Part shown: positions 16,662-25,245 of the stretch, in pieces
Layout of the letters: the number at the start of each line of letters is the position of its first letter
How positions within the stretch are numbered: the first letter of the stretch is position 1
Source of the DNA: Kibdelosporangium sp. MJ126-NF4
Lineage (GTDB): Bacteria > Actinomycetota > Actinomycetes > Mycobacteriales > Pseudonocardiaceae
Assembly (NCBI RefSeq): GCF_000826545.1
Contig: NZ_CDME01000002.1
Span: 1,745,187-1,809,186, forward strand
DNA length: 64,000 nt
Direction: 5' to 3'
Made by a program: the position numbers and the translations under genes
Notes under the pieces: generated by a model
Told to the model about the DNA's origin: nothing
Seen by the model: the letters and a program-made list of their open reading frames with translations, nothing else
Database searches by the model: none

Positions 16662-17321
16662 GTGGCATCAGTCGATCTCAGTTCGCTCAGCTTCCGCGTG
16701 TCGCCCGTGCGCCGGTCCGGTCAACTGCTGGCCGGGCTTGTCCTCTACGGCGTGAGCATGGCCATGCTGTCGCGCTCCCACATGGGACTGTTCCCGTGGG
16801 ACGTACTGACCGACGGTGTCAACAAACGCACCGGGCTCTCGTTCGGCGTGATCACCGCCATCGTCGCGGTGTTGGTCATGCTGCTGTGGATCCCGCTGCG
16901 GCAACGCCCCGGGATCGGCACGATCTCCAACATCGTCGTGATCTCGATCGCCGTCGACGCCACCCGGGCGATCCTGCCCGACCAGCGTCTGCTCGTCTGG
17001 CAGATCGTGCTGCTGGTCGGCGGCATCGGGCTCAACGCCGTCGCGACCGCCGTCTACGTCGGCACCCGGCTGGGCCCCGGCCCGCGCGACGGCCTGATGA
17101 CCGGGCTGGCCGCCCGCACCGGCTGGTCGATCCGCTTGGTGCGTACCGGCATCGAGGTGGTCGTGCTCGGCGCGGGCTGGCTGCTCGGCGGAACGGTCGG
17201 CATCGGCACAGTGCTGTACGCACTCGCCGTCGGCCCGCTCACGCAACTGCTGCTGCCTCTGGTCACGTGGCGATCCACCGAGGCACCCCGAACGCAACAG
17301 CTCGAGGCGCACAGCGAGTAG
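16662..17321 (+). CDS. YczE/YitT-family membrane protein
   Basis: A protein of about 219 residues with five or six membrane helices, at about 25-45, 60-80, 90-110, 115-140, 170-190 and 195-212. GLFPWDVLTDGV and TRLGPGPRDGLMTGLAARTG are conserved sequence features of the YczE subfamily. The start at GTG 16662 leaves a 61-bp shared intergenic space; an ATG further upstream would overlap the MocR gene. Molecular role is unknown. YczE neighbours of MocR regulators are suspected transporters of amines or vitamin-B6-related compounds, which is inference. Confidence 0.82.
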   Translation: MASVDLSSLSFRVSPVRRSGQLLAGLVLYGVSMAMLSRSHMGLFPWDVLTDGVNKRTGLSFGVITAIVAVLVMLLWIPLRQRPGIGTISNIVVISIAVDATRAILPDQRLLVWQIVLLVGGIGLNAVATAVYVGTRLGPGPRDGLMTGLAARTGWSIRLVRTGIEVVVLGAGWLLGGTVGIGTVLYALAVGPLTQLLLPLVTWRSTEAPRTQQLEAHSE

Positions 17322-17360
17322 GTTGGGCGCGTTGGACGTGTTGTGGCTGGGGAGTTTTGG

Positions 17361-18329
17361 ATGAGATCACGGGTGTTGGCCGCGTTGCTGTCCGTCATCG
17401 GCGTGCTTGGCGTCGCGTCGTGTTCCGGACCGCAGACCGTGCCGACGAAGATCACCCTCGGGTTCACGGCGTGGCCGGGCTGGCTGCCGTGGCAGGTCGC
17501 CGCCGAGAAAGGCTTCTTCGCGCTCAACGGCGTCGACGTCGAGGTGAAGTACTTCGAGAGCTACACCGACAGCCTCACCGCGCTGCAGACCGGCGCGATC
17601 GACGCCAACAGCCAGACGCTCGGCGACACGCTCATCTCGGCCAGCGGCGGCGCACGACAGACCACCGTACTGGTCAACGACATCTCCACGGGCAACGACC
17701 AGATCATCGCCCGTGACGGGATCACCACCGTGAGCGATCTCAAAGGCAAGAAGATCGCCGTGGAGAAGGGCACGGCCGACCACTACCTGCTGTTGCTCGC
17801 GCTCAACCGCGCCAAGCTCCGCGAAGGCGACGTCCACCTCATCTCCACCATGACCGACACCGCGGCGGCCGCGTTCGCCGCCGGTCACGTCGACGCGGTG
17901 GGCGCGTGGGCGCCCTACACCACGACAGCACTGTCCCGGCCGGGCAGCGCCGCGCTGGCCACCTCGGCCGAGTTCCCCAGCTCGATCCCGGACACCCTCG
18001 TGGTGCGGGAGGAACTGGGGCGGCAGCGACCGGATCTGGTGCAGCGCCTCGTGAACACCTGGTTCGAGACGTTGGGCTGGATCAAGCACAATCCGGACGA
18101 GGCGGTCGCGATCATGGCACGGCGGGCAGGCGTCAGCCCGCAGGCCTACCGCGCCTACCAGCCCGGCACCACGTTCCTGACCAAGCAACAAAACCAGGAC
18201 TTGTTCACCGGGCGGCAGTTGCACGTCGAGGCGGACTCGGTCGCCGCGTTCATGCGGCAGACCGGGCTGACCGCCCGGCAAACGTTGCCGGACGGTCTGC
18301 TCGACGCCAGCTTCGTCAACGCTCCCTAG
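17361..18329 (+). CDS. ABC substrate-binding lipoprotein, NMT1/SsuA-like, orphan
   Basis: A 322-residue lipoprotein: signal peptide with lipobox VASC (Cys at about 21), then a periplasmic-binding-protein type II fold. ITLGFTAWPGWLPWQVAAEKGFF is the usual first strand-helix of the nitrate/sulfonate/thiamine-precursor binders (split here as GFTAWPGWLPWQ and AAEKGFF). DLKGKKIAVEKGTADHYLL begins the second lobe. GGGGAG before the ATG at 17361 decides the start. No permease or ATPase gene lies beside it, so it must work with a transporter elsewhere or act as a receptor. It converges with the oxidoreductase gene with only 9 nt between them. Confidence 0.88.
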   Translation: MRSRVLAALLSVIGVLGVASCSGPQTVPTKITLGFTAWPGWLPWQVAAEKGFFALNGVDVEVKYFESYTDSLTALQTGAIDANSQTLGDTLISASGGARQTTVLVNDISTGNDQIIARDGITTVSDLKGKKIAVEKGTADHYLLLLALNRAKLREGDVHLISTMTDTAAAAFAAGHVDAVGAWAPYTTTALSRPGSAALATSAEFPSSIPDTLVVREELGRQRPDLVQRLVNTWFETLGWIKHNPDEAVAIMARRAGVSPQAYRAYQPGTTFLTKQQNQDLFTGRQLHVEADSVAAFMRQTGLTARQTLPDGLLDASFVNAP

Positions 18330-18338
18330 GAAGTTCCC

Positions 18339-19619
18339 TCAGACCGCCACTGTCGTGTGGGGACTGATGTCGCCGCGGAACAGTCCGCCCGGATCCACCC
18401 GCTGCCTGACCCGGTCGACCGCCACGATCTGCTCGGCGTCCAAGTGCCGCTGTGGCTGTTCGTTGCTGCCGACGAAACTCGGCAGCGTGCGCCCGGTGTC
18501 CCATGGCGCCAGCTCGGCCCGGATCTTGTCCGCCCACCGCCTGCCCGTCGCGATGGTCTCCGGGTCCGCCGCCGACCCGACACACTGGTACAGCAACGGA
18601 TCAGCGATGTGGTCGAGCACACCGCCGTCCGGGTGCGGCCGGGCGATCGCGCCGCCGAGCTGGCGAAGTTCCGCCGCCAGCAACGGCGATCCCTGCCCCG
18701 CTGCCTGGACGAACACGTCCGGGTCGATGTCAGTCAGCAGCATGTGGTCGCCGAACGCCTTGACCGGGTTGGGCGGGTCCATGTGCGTCGCCGTTACCGC
18801 CTCCGGTCCGGCCTCGCGCCACGTGTCGTACAACGGTTCGCCCAACGGCCCGAGCAGGCTGTCGCGGATCTCACGGGCCGCGCGGATGTCCGGTGCGTCA
18901 CCGATGATCGCCCCGTCGACGCAGATGACCTGGCCGGAGGTGACCGACTCCGGCCTGCCGGGCCCCGGGGGCATGTTCATCAGCCGCAGCGTCGTCGACA
19001 CCGACTCCGGCGCGTCCTGCGCCCAGTCACGCCACAGTTTCACGATCCGCTGGGCCTGGGACACCGGCCAGAACGACGCCCCGGTGATGACCGAGGTGAC
19101 TGGGAACAGGTCGATCTCGACAGCGGTCACGACACCGAATCCGCCACCGCCACCGCGCAACGCCCACAACAGCTCACCATCCGCCGTGCGGTGTTCCCCG
19201 TCGGCCGTGACCAGCTCGACGGACCGGATCGTGTTCGGCGCCAGGCCGAACGCGCGACTGTAGAAGCCAATACCGCCACGCAGCAGGTATCCGACGACAC
19301 CGACCGTCGACGATGTGCCGTGCATGGCGACCAGCCCGTGTGGACTCGTCGCGGCCACGACCTCACCCCACAACGTTCCCGCCGGGATGCGCGCGGTCCG
19401 CGCGTCGGCGTCCACCCGCACACCGCCCTCAAGCTCCGTACGGATCAGCAGCGCGTCGTCCATCGGACCGTAGGTGCCCGACGCGTGGCCGGTGGTGTAC
19501 GTCCTGACGCGCAGGCCTTTCGACACGGCACGGCTGATCGCCGCCTGCACGTCCGCCACGGTGTGCGCGACCATGCCGTCCGCCGGGTCGACCGGCGACG
19601 CCATGTTGAACATCCTCAT
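18339..19619 (-). CDS. FAD-binding oxidoreductase (VAO/BBE-like)
   Basis: A 426-residue flavoprotein of the vanillyl-alcohol-oxidase fold. The FAD-binding domain spans residues 15-190. His45 in TTGHASG matches the histidine that covalently holds FAD in this family. The second covalent site, normally a Cys before TVGVGG, is Ser here (HGTSSTVGVVG), so a single covalent link is predicted. The C-terminus carries the BBE-type VDPGGLFRGD motif. An AGGGGG precedes ATG 19619. It is divergent from a LacI regulator, with a LacI-type operator between them, so it may oxidise a sugar handled by the neighbouring importer. That substrate is inferred. Confidence 0.85.
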   Translation of the reverse strand: MRMFNMASPVDPADGMVAHTVADVQAAISRAVSKGLRVRTYTTGHASGTYGPMDDALLIRTELEGGVRVDADARTARIPAGTLWGEVVAATSPHGLVAMHGTSSTVGVVGYLLRGGIGFYSRAFGLAPNTIRSVELVTADGEHRTADGELLWALRGGGGGFGVVTAVEIDLFPVTSVITGASFWPVSQAQRIVKLWRDWAQDAPESVSTTLRLMNMPPGPGRPESVTSGQVICVDGAIIGDAPDIRAAREIRDSLLGPLGEPLYDTWREAGPEAVTATHMDPPNPVKAFGDHMLLTDIDPDVFVQAAGQGSPLLAAELRQLGGAIARPHPDGGVLDHIADPLLYQCVGSAADPETIATGRRWADKIRAELAPWDTGRTLPSFVGSNEQPQRHLDAEQIVAVDRVRQRVDPGGLFRGDISPHTTVAV

Positions 19620-19718
19620 CCATCCCCCTTGACCGCATTGATCCCCACAGCCGTCGATTCTGCCAGCTGCGGACCTTGACACCGGCGAGTGGCGTGAGTC
19701 ACAGTTACCGCTCCATTT

Positions 19719-19730
19719 TTGACCGGTCAA
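19719..19730. promoter_or_regulatory. LacI-type palindromic operator
   Basis: TTGACCGGTCAA is a perfect 12-bp palindrome with the central CG typical of LacI-family sites. It lies 20 bp before the LacI start and about 100 bp upstream of the divergent oxidoreductase. It is probably the autoregulatory site and may control both directions. Confidence 0.7.
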
Positions 19731-19750
19731 ACCAACGTCGGGAGTGGACG

Positions 19751-20767
19751 GTGACGGAGCGCGGACACGCGGTGACAGTGCGCCAGGTCGCGGCGCACGC
19801 CGGTGTGTCGCGACAGACCGTTTCCAATGTCCTCAACGCCCCCGAACGCGTGGAGGAGGCCACCCTGCACAAGGTCAGGGCGGCGATCGAGTCGCTCGGC
19901 TACCAGCCGAGCCGCGTGGCGCGCAGCCTCGCCACCCGCCAGGCCGGGCTGATCGGGTACTGCCTGGCCCGCCACACCGGCCGCGGCCTGTTCATGGATC
20001 CGTTCCTGTACACGCTCACCGGGGCGATCGAGGCCACCGGGCGCCGGGTGCTCGTGTTCACCGCGCCGGACGGCGCTCAGGGCCTCGCCACCTACGCCGA
20101 TCTGGTCGCGCAGCGGGCGGTCGACGGCTTCATCCTGTCCGACACCGTCGACGAGGACCCGCGGCACGCGTGGCTGGCCAGCCGCGGTGTCCCGTTCGCG
20201 TCCTTCGGCCGGACCTGGCACCCGAACGGCGACCAGCCCGGACCGTGGGTCGATGTCGACGGCGCGGGCGCGTGTGCGGAGTTGGTCGCCCGGCTGCATT
20301 CGGCCGGGCACGACCGGATCGCGTTCGTCGGCTGCCCGATGGGCGCATCGGACGACAGACGGCGGGGCTGGCGGGACGCGTGCCGACAGCTGGGCCTGCC
20401 CGAGCTCTGCGCGTACGCCGACTCGGACACCAGGCGGGCCGCCGCACGGGCCGCGGCCGCGTTGCTGGACGCCGACAATCCGCCGACCGCGGTCGTCGCG
20501 GCGAGCGACCTGCTCGCGGTCGGTGTGTTGGACGAGGTGCGGCGCAGGAAGTTGCGTCCGGGGCATGACATCTGGGTGACCGGATTCGACGACACGCTGC
20601 TGGCACGTTCGGTCGACGGCGGACTGACCACGGTCCGCCAGCCGACGGCCGAGATCACGGCGACACTGGTCCGGCTGTTGGACGGCGGATCAGACGGGGA
20701 AGCGGACGAGGGCGGTGTCCTGCTGGGTGGCCGGATCGTGGCACGGAGCAGTGCGCCTGTTGGTTGA
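19751..20767 (+). CDS. LacI-family transcriptional regulator
   Basis: A 338-residue repressor. The N-terminal helix-turn-helix is VRQVAAHAGVSRQTVSNVLN, followed by the hinge helix around PSRVARSLAT. A sugar-binding periplasmic-type domain follows, with LIGYCLARHTG, the dimerising DGFILSDT and the C-terminal VTGFDDTLLARSVDGGLTTV. GGGAG (19740-19744) lies 6 nt before the GTG at 19751; the frame is open upstream but runs through the operator. The importer genes begin 31 nt after its stop, so all four may form one unit. The inducer is presumably the imported sugar or a derivative. Confidence 0.93.
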   Translation: MTERGHAVTVRQVAAHAGVSRQTVSNVLNAPERVEEATLHKVRAAIESLGYQPSRVARSLATRQAGLIGYCLARHTGRGLFMDPFLYTLTGAIEATGRRVLVFTAPDGAQGLATYADLVAQRAVDGFILSDTVDEDPRHAWLASRGVPFASFGRTWHPNGDQPGPWVDVDGAGACAELVARLHSAGHDRIAFVGCPMGASDDRRRGWRDACRQLGLPELCAYADSDTRRAAARAAAALLDADNPPTAVVAASDLLAVGVLDEVRRRKLRPGHDIWVTGFDDTLLARSVDGGLTTVRQPTAEITATLVRLLDGGSDGEADEGGVLLGGRIVARSSAPVG

Positions 20768-20798
20768 TCGGCTTCAAAACGGTGATGGGAGAACAGCT

Positions 20799-22115
20799 AT
20801 GGCAGGGCTGAAGAGGACACCGCTGCGGTGGGCAGCGTTGACGGGAACGGCGTTGCTGCTCACCGCCTGCGGCAGCAGCGGATCGGGTGGGTCAGGGGGA
20901 TCCGGTGGCAGCGGCGGTGCCGCTCCCGCGCTGGACGGACGCGGTGAGATCACCCTCGTCACCGGCAAGGACACGTCCAACAACATGCAGAAGCTGATCG
21001 ACGAGTGGAACTCCGGGCACCCGAACGAGAAGGTCCGGATCGTCGAACTGCCGGAGTCGGCGGACGCCCAACGTCAACAGTTCGTGCAGAACGCACAGGT
21101 GAAGTCCGACGCGTACACCGTACTGACCCTCGACGTGATCTGGACCGCCGAGTTCGCGGCCAACCGGTGGGTCGTCGAACTCCCGCGTGAGCAGTTCGAC
21201 CTGAACAACTTCCTCAAACCGGCCGTGGCGACCGGGGAGTACCGCGACAAGCTCTACGCCATCCCGGTCTACTCCGACGGCGGGCTGCTCTTCTACCGCA
21301 AGGATCTGCTGGCGAAGGCGGGCGTGCAGCCGCCGAAGACGTGGGCTGAGCTGACCGCGGCCTGCCAGAAGGTAAAGGCACTGCCGGAGGCGTCAGCCAT
21401 CGGTTGCTACAGCGGGCAGTTCGAGAAGTACGAAGGACTGACGGTCAACTTCGACGAGGCGGTGAACTCGGAGGGCGGCGCGATCGTCGACGAGTCCGGG
21501 AAGCCCACCGTGGACACTCCGCAGGCGAAGGCCGGACTGGACAAACTGGTCGCGGGCTTCAAGAGCGGAGCGATCCCGCAGAAGGCCATCACGTTCAAGG
21601 AAGAGGACGGCCGCCGCTCGTTCCAGGCCGGTGAGCTGATCTTCATGCGGCAGTGGCCGTACCAGTGGGCGCTGGCCAACAAGACCGACGGCTCGTCGCA
21701 GGTCGCCGGCAAGTTCGACGTGGCTCCCCTGCCGGGCAACGGATCCGGCCCCGGCGTATCCAGCCTCGGCGGGCACAACTTCGCGATCTCGCAGTTCGCC
21801 AAGAACAAGGCCACCGCGTTGGACTTCATCAAGTTCTTCACCACCGACGCGGCCGAGCGCTCCAACCTGCTCGCCACCTCACAGGCACCGACCCGGGCCA
21901 ACCTCTACGACGACGCCGAGTTGAACAAGCAGTTCCCGTACCTCAAGACGCTCAAGGAGTCGATCCTCAGCGCCAAGCCGCGCCCGAAGGCCGTCCGCTA
22001 CGGCGATGTCACCACCGCGATCCAGGAGTCCACGTACGCGGCGCTGACCGGCAGCAAGGACAGTGCCACCGCGTTGAAGGAGCTGCAAGCCAAGCTCCAG
22101 GACCTGCTCAAGTGA
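20799..22115 (+). CDS. Sugar ABC transporter substrate-binding lipoprotein
   Basis: A 438-residue family-1 solute-binding protein. The signal peptide ends in lipobox LTAC (Cys at about 22), followed by a Gly/Ser linker of GSGG repeats. The binding domain starts GEITLVTGKDTSNNMQKLID, and YAIPVYSDGGLLFYRKDLL is the diagnostic segment of maltose/trehalose-type binders. GGGAG precedes the ATG by 7 nt. Its TGA overlaps the GTG of the first permease. The probable ligand is an oligosaccharide; residues do not tell which. Confidence 0.93.
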   Translation: MAGLKRTPLRWAALTGTALLLTACGSSGSGGSGGSGGSGGAAPALDGRGEITLVTGKDTSNNMQKLIDEWNSGHPNEKVRIVELPESADAQRQQFVQNAQVKSDAYTVLTLDVIWTAEFAANRWVVELPREQFDLNNFLKPAVATGEYRDKLYAIPVYSDGGLLFYRKDLLAKAGVQPPKTWAELTAACQKVKALPEASAIGCYSGQFEKYEGLTVNFDEAVNSEGGAIVDESGKPTVDTPQAKAGLDKLVAGFKSGAIPQKAITFKEEDGRRSFQAGELIFMRQWPYQWALANKTDGSSQVAGKFDVAPLPGNGSGPGVSSLGGHNFAISQFAKNKATALDFIKFFTTDAAERSNLLATSQAPTRANLYDDAELNKQFPYLKTLKESILSAKPRPKAVRYGDVTTAIQESTYAALTGSKDSATALKELQAKLQDLLK

Positions 22116-23092
22116 CCACACCCGCACGGCACAGGCAGGCGGCTGGCGAGTCCGGACGGCTCGCCGCTCTGCTGCTGTCCCCCACGTTCGTCGTGCTCGC
22201 GCTGGTCGTCGGCTACCCGTTGGTCGCGGCGCTGCGGGAATCGCTGTACCGGAGCGGGCAGACGGTCGACGCGGACGGGTTCGTGGTGCAGGGCGACCAG
22301 TTCGTAGGACTGGACAACTACACCGGGATCCTCTCCGGATCCGAATCCGCCCGGTTCTGGAACGCGTTCGGCAACACCACGTTCTTCACCGTGGTGACGG
22401 TGGCGGCCGAGGTGCTCATCGGTGTCGCGATGGCGCTCGTCATGCACCAGGCGCTGCGGTGGCGCGGCCTGGTCAGGGCGAGCATCCTGGTGCCGTGGGC
22501 GATCCCCACGGCGGTGTCGGCGATCCTCTGGAAGTGGATCTTCCAGGCCGACGGTGTGGCGAACGCGGTGATCGGCAGCCAGGTCCTCTGGACGACCGAG
22601 GGCTGGCAGGCCAAGTTCGCGGTGATGATCGCGGACACGTGGAAGACCGCGCCGTTCATCGGGCTGCTGGTGCTGGCCGGGCTGCAGGTGATCCCGCGTG
22701 ACGTCTACGAGGCGGCCAGAGTGGACGGAGCGAGCCCGATGCGGCAGTTCCGGTCGATCACGCTTCCGCTCGTGCGGCCGGTGCTCGTGGTCGCAGTGCT
22801 GTTTCGCGTGCTGGACTCGTTGCGGATGTTCGACCTGCCGTTCGTGCTGATCGGCAACCGCAAGGAGTCCGTCGAGACACTGACGATGCTGGCGTGGGAC
22901 GAGGCGAGCAACCTCAGGTTCGGGCCCGCCGCGGCCTACGCCACCGTCCTGTTCGTCTACATCGCCGTCGCCGCGCTGGTGTTCGTGAAACTGTTGGGCG
23001 CCGACGTGATCGGCGAGGCGCGCGACCGCGGCAGACAGGCTCGGACGCGTAGACCAGGGCGGCTGGCGCGGCCGGAGGTGGTCCCCGCATGA
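22112..23092 (+). CDS. Sugar ABC transporter permease (MalF-like)
   Basis: A 326-residue permease with six membrane helices. The ATPase-coupling EAA loop is YEAARVDGASPMRQFRSITL, with the conserved Gly and the trailing Pro. GTG 22112 overlaps the preceding stop (GTGA); the frame continues upstream only as a shadow. The periplasmic stretch near residues 55-85 and the early LLLSPTFVVLALVVGYPL helix are typical of the MalF/UgpA/SugA group. The basic C-terminal tail (RDRGRQARTRRPGRLARP) is unusual. It forms the pore with the next gene. Confidence 0.93.
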   Translation: MTTPARHRQAAGESGRLAALLLSPTFVVLALVVGYPLVAALRESLYRSGQTVDADGFVVQGDQFVGLDNYTGILSGSESARFWNAFGNTTFFTVVTVAAEVLIGVAMALVMHQALRWRGLVRASILVPWAIPTAVSAILWKWIFQADGVANAVIGSQVLWTTEGWQAKFAVMIADTWKTAPFIGLLVLAGLQVIPRDVYEAARVDGASPMRQFRSITLPLVRPVLVVAVLFRVLDSLRMFDLPFVLIGNRKESVETLTMLAWDEASNLRFGPAAAYATVLFVYIAVAALVFVKLLGADVIGEARDRGRQARTRRPGRLARPEVVPA

Positions 23093-23910
23093 ACCCCCGT
23101 GTCGTGCTGCGTTACGCCGGGCTCACGGTGATCCTGGTGTTCTGCCTGACACCGTTCTACTGGATGGTGGTGTCGGCGTTCCGGCGGCCCGCCGACCAGT
23201 TCTCGCTGTCGCCGATCCCGCTGCCGGTGTCGGCGGCCAACTTCACCGCGGTGTTCGGAGTGGACGTCGGCTTCGGCCGCGCACTGCTCAACAGCGTGGT
23301 GGTCGCCGGGATCGCCACCGTGCTGACGCTGCTGATCGGGCTTTCGGCGGCGTACGCGCTGGCCCGGCTGAGGTTCCGGTTCAAGAACGCGGTCGCCGCA
23401 CTGATCATCGCGACGTCGATGTTCCCCGGTATCTCACTGGTGGTGCCGCTGCTGAAACTGTTCACCGACATCAACTGGATCAACACCTACCAGGCGATGA
23501 TCGTGCCGAGCATGTCGTTCGCGCTGCCGCTCGCGGTGTGGAACCTGAACGCGTTCTTCCGGCAGATGCCGGGTGAGCTCGAGGAGGCCGCGATGATCGA
23601 CGGCTGCACGCGGCTGCAGGCGTTCCGCCGGGTGATCCTGCCGCTGGCGGCGCCCGGTGTGTTCACCACGGCGATCATCACGTTCATCACCGCGTGGAAC
23701 GAGTTCATCATCGCGTTGTCGATGGTGAACGACAAGGCCATGCAGACGGCGACCGTGGCGATCTCGCGGTTCACCGGCGCCTACGGGTTCGACCAGCCCT
23801 TCGGCACGCAGATGGCGGCAGGCGTGGTCGTGACCGTCCCGCTGGTGATCCTGGTCCTGGTGTTCCAGCGCAGGATCATCGCGGGCCTCACCGCGGGAGG
23901 CGTCAAGTAG
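23089..23910 (+). CDS. Sugar ABC transporter permease (MalG-like)
   Basis: A 273-residue permease with six membrane helices. The start FCLTPFYWMVVSAFRRPAD is the signature N-terminal helix of MalG/SugB proteins, and the EAA loop is LEEAAMIDGCTRLQAFRRVI. The ATG overlaps the previous stop by 4 nt. No ATPase gene follows; such actinobacterial importers usually share a multi-sugar ATPase (MsiK type) encoded elsewhere, which is the likely case here. The next gene is convergent 6 nt away, ending the operon. Confidence 0.93.
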   Translation: MNPRVVLRYAGLTVILVFCLTPFYWMVVSAFRRPADQFSLSPIPLPVSAANFTAVFGVDVGFGRALLNSVVVAGIATVLTLLIGLSAAYALARLRFRFKNAVAALIIATSMFPGISLVVPLLKLFTDINWINTYQAMIVPSMSFALPLAVWNLNAFFRQMPGELEEAAMIDGCTRLQAFRRVILPLAAPGVFTTAIITFITAWNEFIIALSMVNDKAMQTATVAISRFTGAYGFDQPFGTQMAAGVVVTVPLVILVLVFQRRIIAGLTAGGVK

Positions 23911-23916
23911 CGGCCG

Positions 23917-24456
23917 TCAGAACCGCAACGCGAGCACGGAGATCGCCGCGGGCACGGCGAAGTTGAGGAGCAGGATGGGCAGTTCCTCGGCGACGCCGTA
24001 GCCCGCGGCGATCACCCCGACCAGCATGTTGGCCAGGCAGAACATCGCCCACAGCGGCAGGAACACCAGCGCGGCGGTGCCGCCGGGCTTCGCGGTGAAC
24101 AGGCCGGTGAGCAGGCGGATCGCCGCCCACAACGCCACACCGGCGCCGAGCACCACCACTGTCCGTCCACCGTGGACGACCGGACCACCGTCCCACCACA
24201 GTGAACTGGCCAGCCAGCCGAATCCCGCGATGGCCGAGGGAACGCCGAACACGGCGAACATCACCGCCGCCTCCTCGGCCACGCGGTATCCCGCCGAGAA
24301 CACGCCGACGGCCGCGTTGACCGTGGCGACGGCGTACCAGAGCGGCCAGAACACGACCGCCGCGATCGCGCCGACCGGCGCGGCGAACAGGCCGGTCAGC
24401 GCGAACAGGGCGGCGAACAGCAGCGTCCCGGCGAGCAGGAATCGGGGCAGCCGCAT
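23917..24456 (-). CDS. Membrane protein with internal duplication
   Basis: A 179-residue membrane protein of about six helices. The two halves repeat each other: LTGLFAAPVGAIAAVVFWPLW (from about residue 20) matches LTGLFTAKPGGTAALVFLPLW (about 115), each continuing to a GYRVAEEAAVMF / GYGVAEELPILL motif and a final VP-A helix. The paired acidic EE inside a membrane-side helix is conserved between the halves. I do not recognise the family. It lies 1 nt downstream of a SnoaL-like gene, so the two are co-transcribed. It may be a small pore or a scaffold; no function is assigned. Confidence 0.75.
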   Translation of the reverse strand: MRLPRFLLAGTLLFAALFALTGLFAAPVGAIAAVVFWPLWYAVATVNAAVGVFSAGYRVAEEAAVMFAVFGVPSAIAGFGWLASSLWWDGGPVVHGGRTVVVLGAGVALWAAIRLLTGLFTAKPGGTAALVFLPLWAMFCLANMLVGVIAAGYGVAEELPILLLNFAVPAAISVLALRF

Positions 24457-24457
24457 G

Positions 24458-24775
24458 TCAGGCCCTGATGGTCATCCGGGACACCTTGTCCCCGTCCACT
24501 GTGAACGAGAAGTGGCTCGGCCCGGTGAAGCCGTTCCCGCCGACCTGCGCGGTCACCATCACCTCGCCGTCGCGGGTGTCCACGTCGGTCACGTCGAGGC
24601 TGACCTGCTTGCCGATGAACTCGCTGTCGCTCCACTGGCCGATGCGTTCCGCGCCGCGGAACTCACGGCCCCAGTCGTCCACCACACCGTCCTCTGTGAA
24701 GCATGCGAGGAACGCGTCGCGGTCGTTGTCGTTCGCGGCGTCGATCGCCGCCAGCACAGCCGGATCCATGGTCAT
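24458..24775 (-). CDS. SnoaL-like / NTF2-fold protein
   Basis: A 105-residue cone-shaped NTF2-fold protein. The helical start (AVLAAIDAANDNDRDAFLAC) leads to FTEDGVVDDWGREFRGAERI, the typical SnoaL_2 turn with an Asp-rich pocket edge, then four strands ending DKVSRMTIRA. The start was set at ATG 24775, just before the fold begins; the open frame continues to 24988 but overlaps the reverse complement of the next gene's region without coding character. Members of this family act as cyclases, isomerases or ligand-binding proteins; the ligand here is unknown. Confidence 0.8.
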   Translation of the reverse strand: MTMDPAVLAAIDAANDNDRDAFLACFTEDGVVDDWGREFRGAERIGQWSDSEFIGKQVSLDVTDVDTRDGEVMVTAQVGGNGFTGPSHFSFTVDGDKVSRMTIRA

Positions 24776-24819
24776 GGGCACAGGATGAACCCGGAAGCGT
24801 CCGCTCGCATCCCGGTGGG

Positions 24820-25209
24820 TCACCTCCTGCCGTGCACACGGCGGTAGCTCCAGCCCAGCAGCGCGAACAGCACGATGCCCGACAGAATCAGGCTCGATCC
24901 TGTGCTCCAGCCGCCGAGCGGCAGCCCATCGACCGTTCCCCAGACGATGCCCGCAGCGATCAGCGCCAACCCCGCAAGCACCGACCACGCGATCCGCAGG
25001 GGTGTCGCCACGCTGTCCTCCGCGGCCTTCATGGCGCGGTCACGGACCGGGTCGACGTACTTCTCCAGCACCGGGAACTCGGACGCGAGCACCAGCAGAC
25101 CAGCGAGCACCAGCAACAGCCCAGGCCCCGGCAGCACCAGCAGCGCTACGCCGACAAGCAGGAGTACACCACCGACAACCGTCAGAGTCACTCGCTTCAC
25201 CGCTGCCAC
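24820..25209 (-). CDS. PGPGW-type transmembrane protein
   Basis: A 129-residue protein with four hydrophobic segments. The first pair carries the conserved LPGPGLLLVLAGLLVLASEF hairpin that defines the actinobacterial PGPGW/TIGR02611 group. A charged linker (YVDPVRDRAMKAAEDS) separates it from the second helix pair, and the tail is basic (SYRRVHGRR). The start is a GTG. Function is unknown; proteins of this type are scattered single genes. It lies on the same strand as the two genes that follow it, but with a 44-nt gap. Confidence 0.8.
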   Translation of the reverse strand: MAAVKRVTLTVVGGVLLLVGVALLVLPGPGLLLVLAGLLVLASEFPVLEKYVDPVRDRAMKAAEDSVATPLRIAWSVLAGLALIAAGIVWGTVDGLPLGGWSTGSSLILSGIVLFALLGWSYRRVHGRR

Positions 25210-25245
25210 ACCACGAGTGTGCGGCCTTTTCCGCAGGACCGCATA

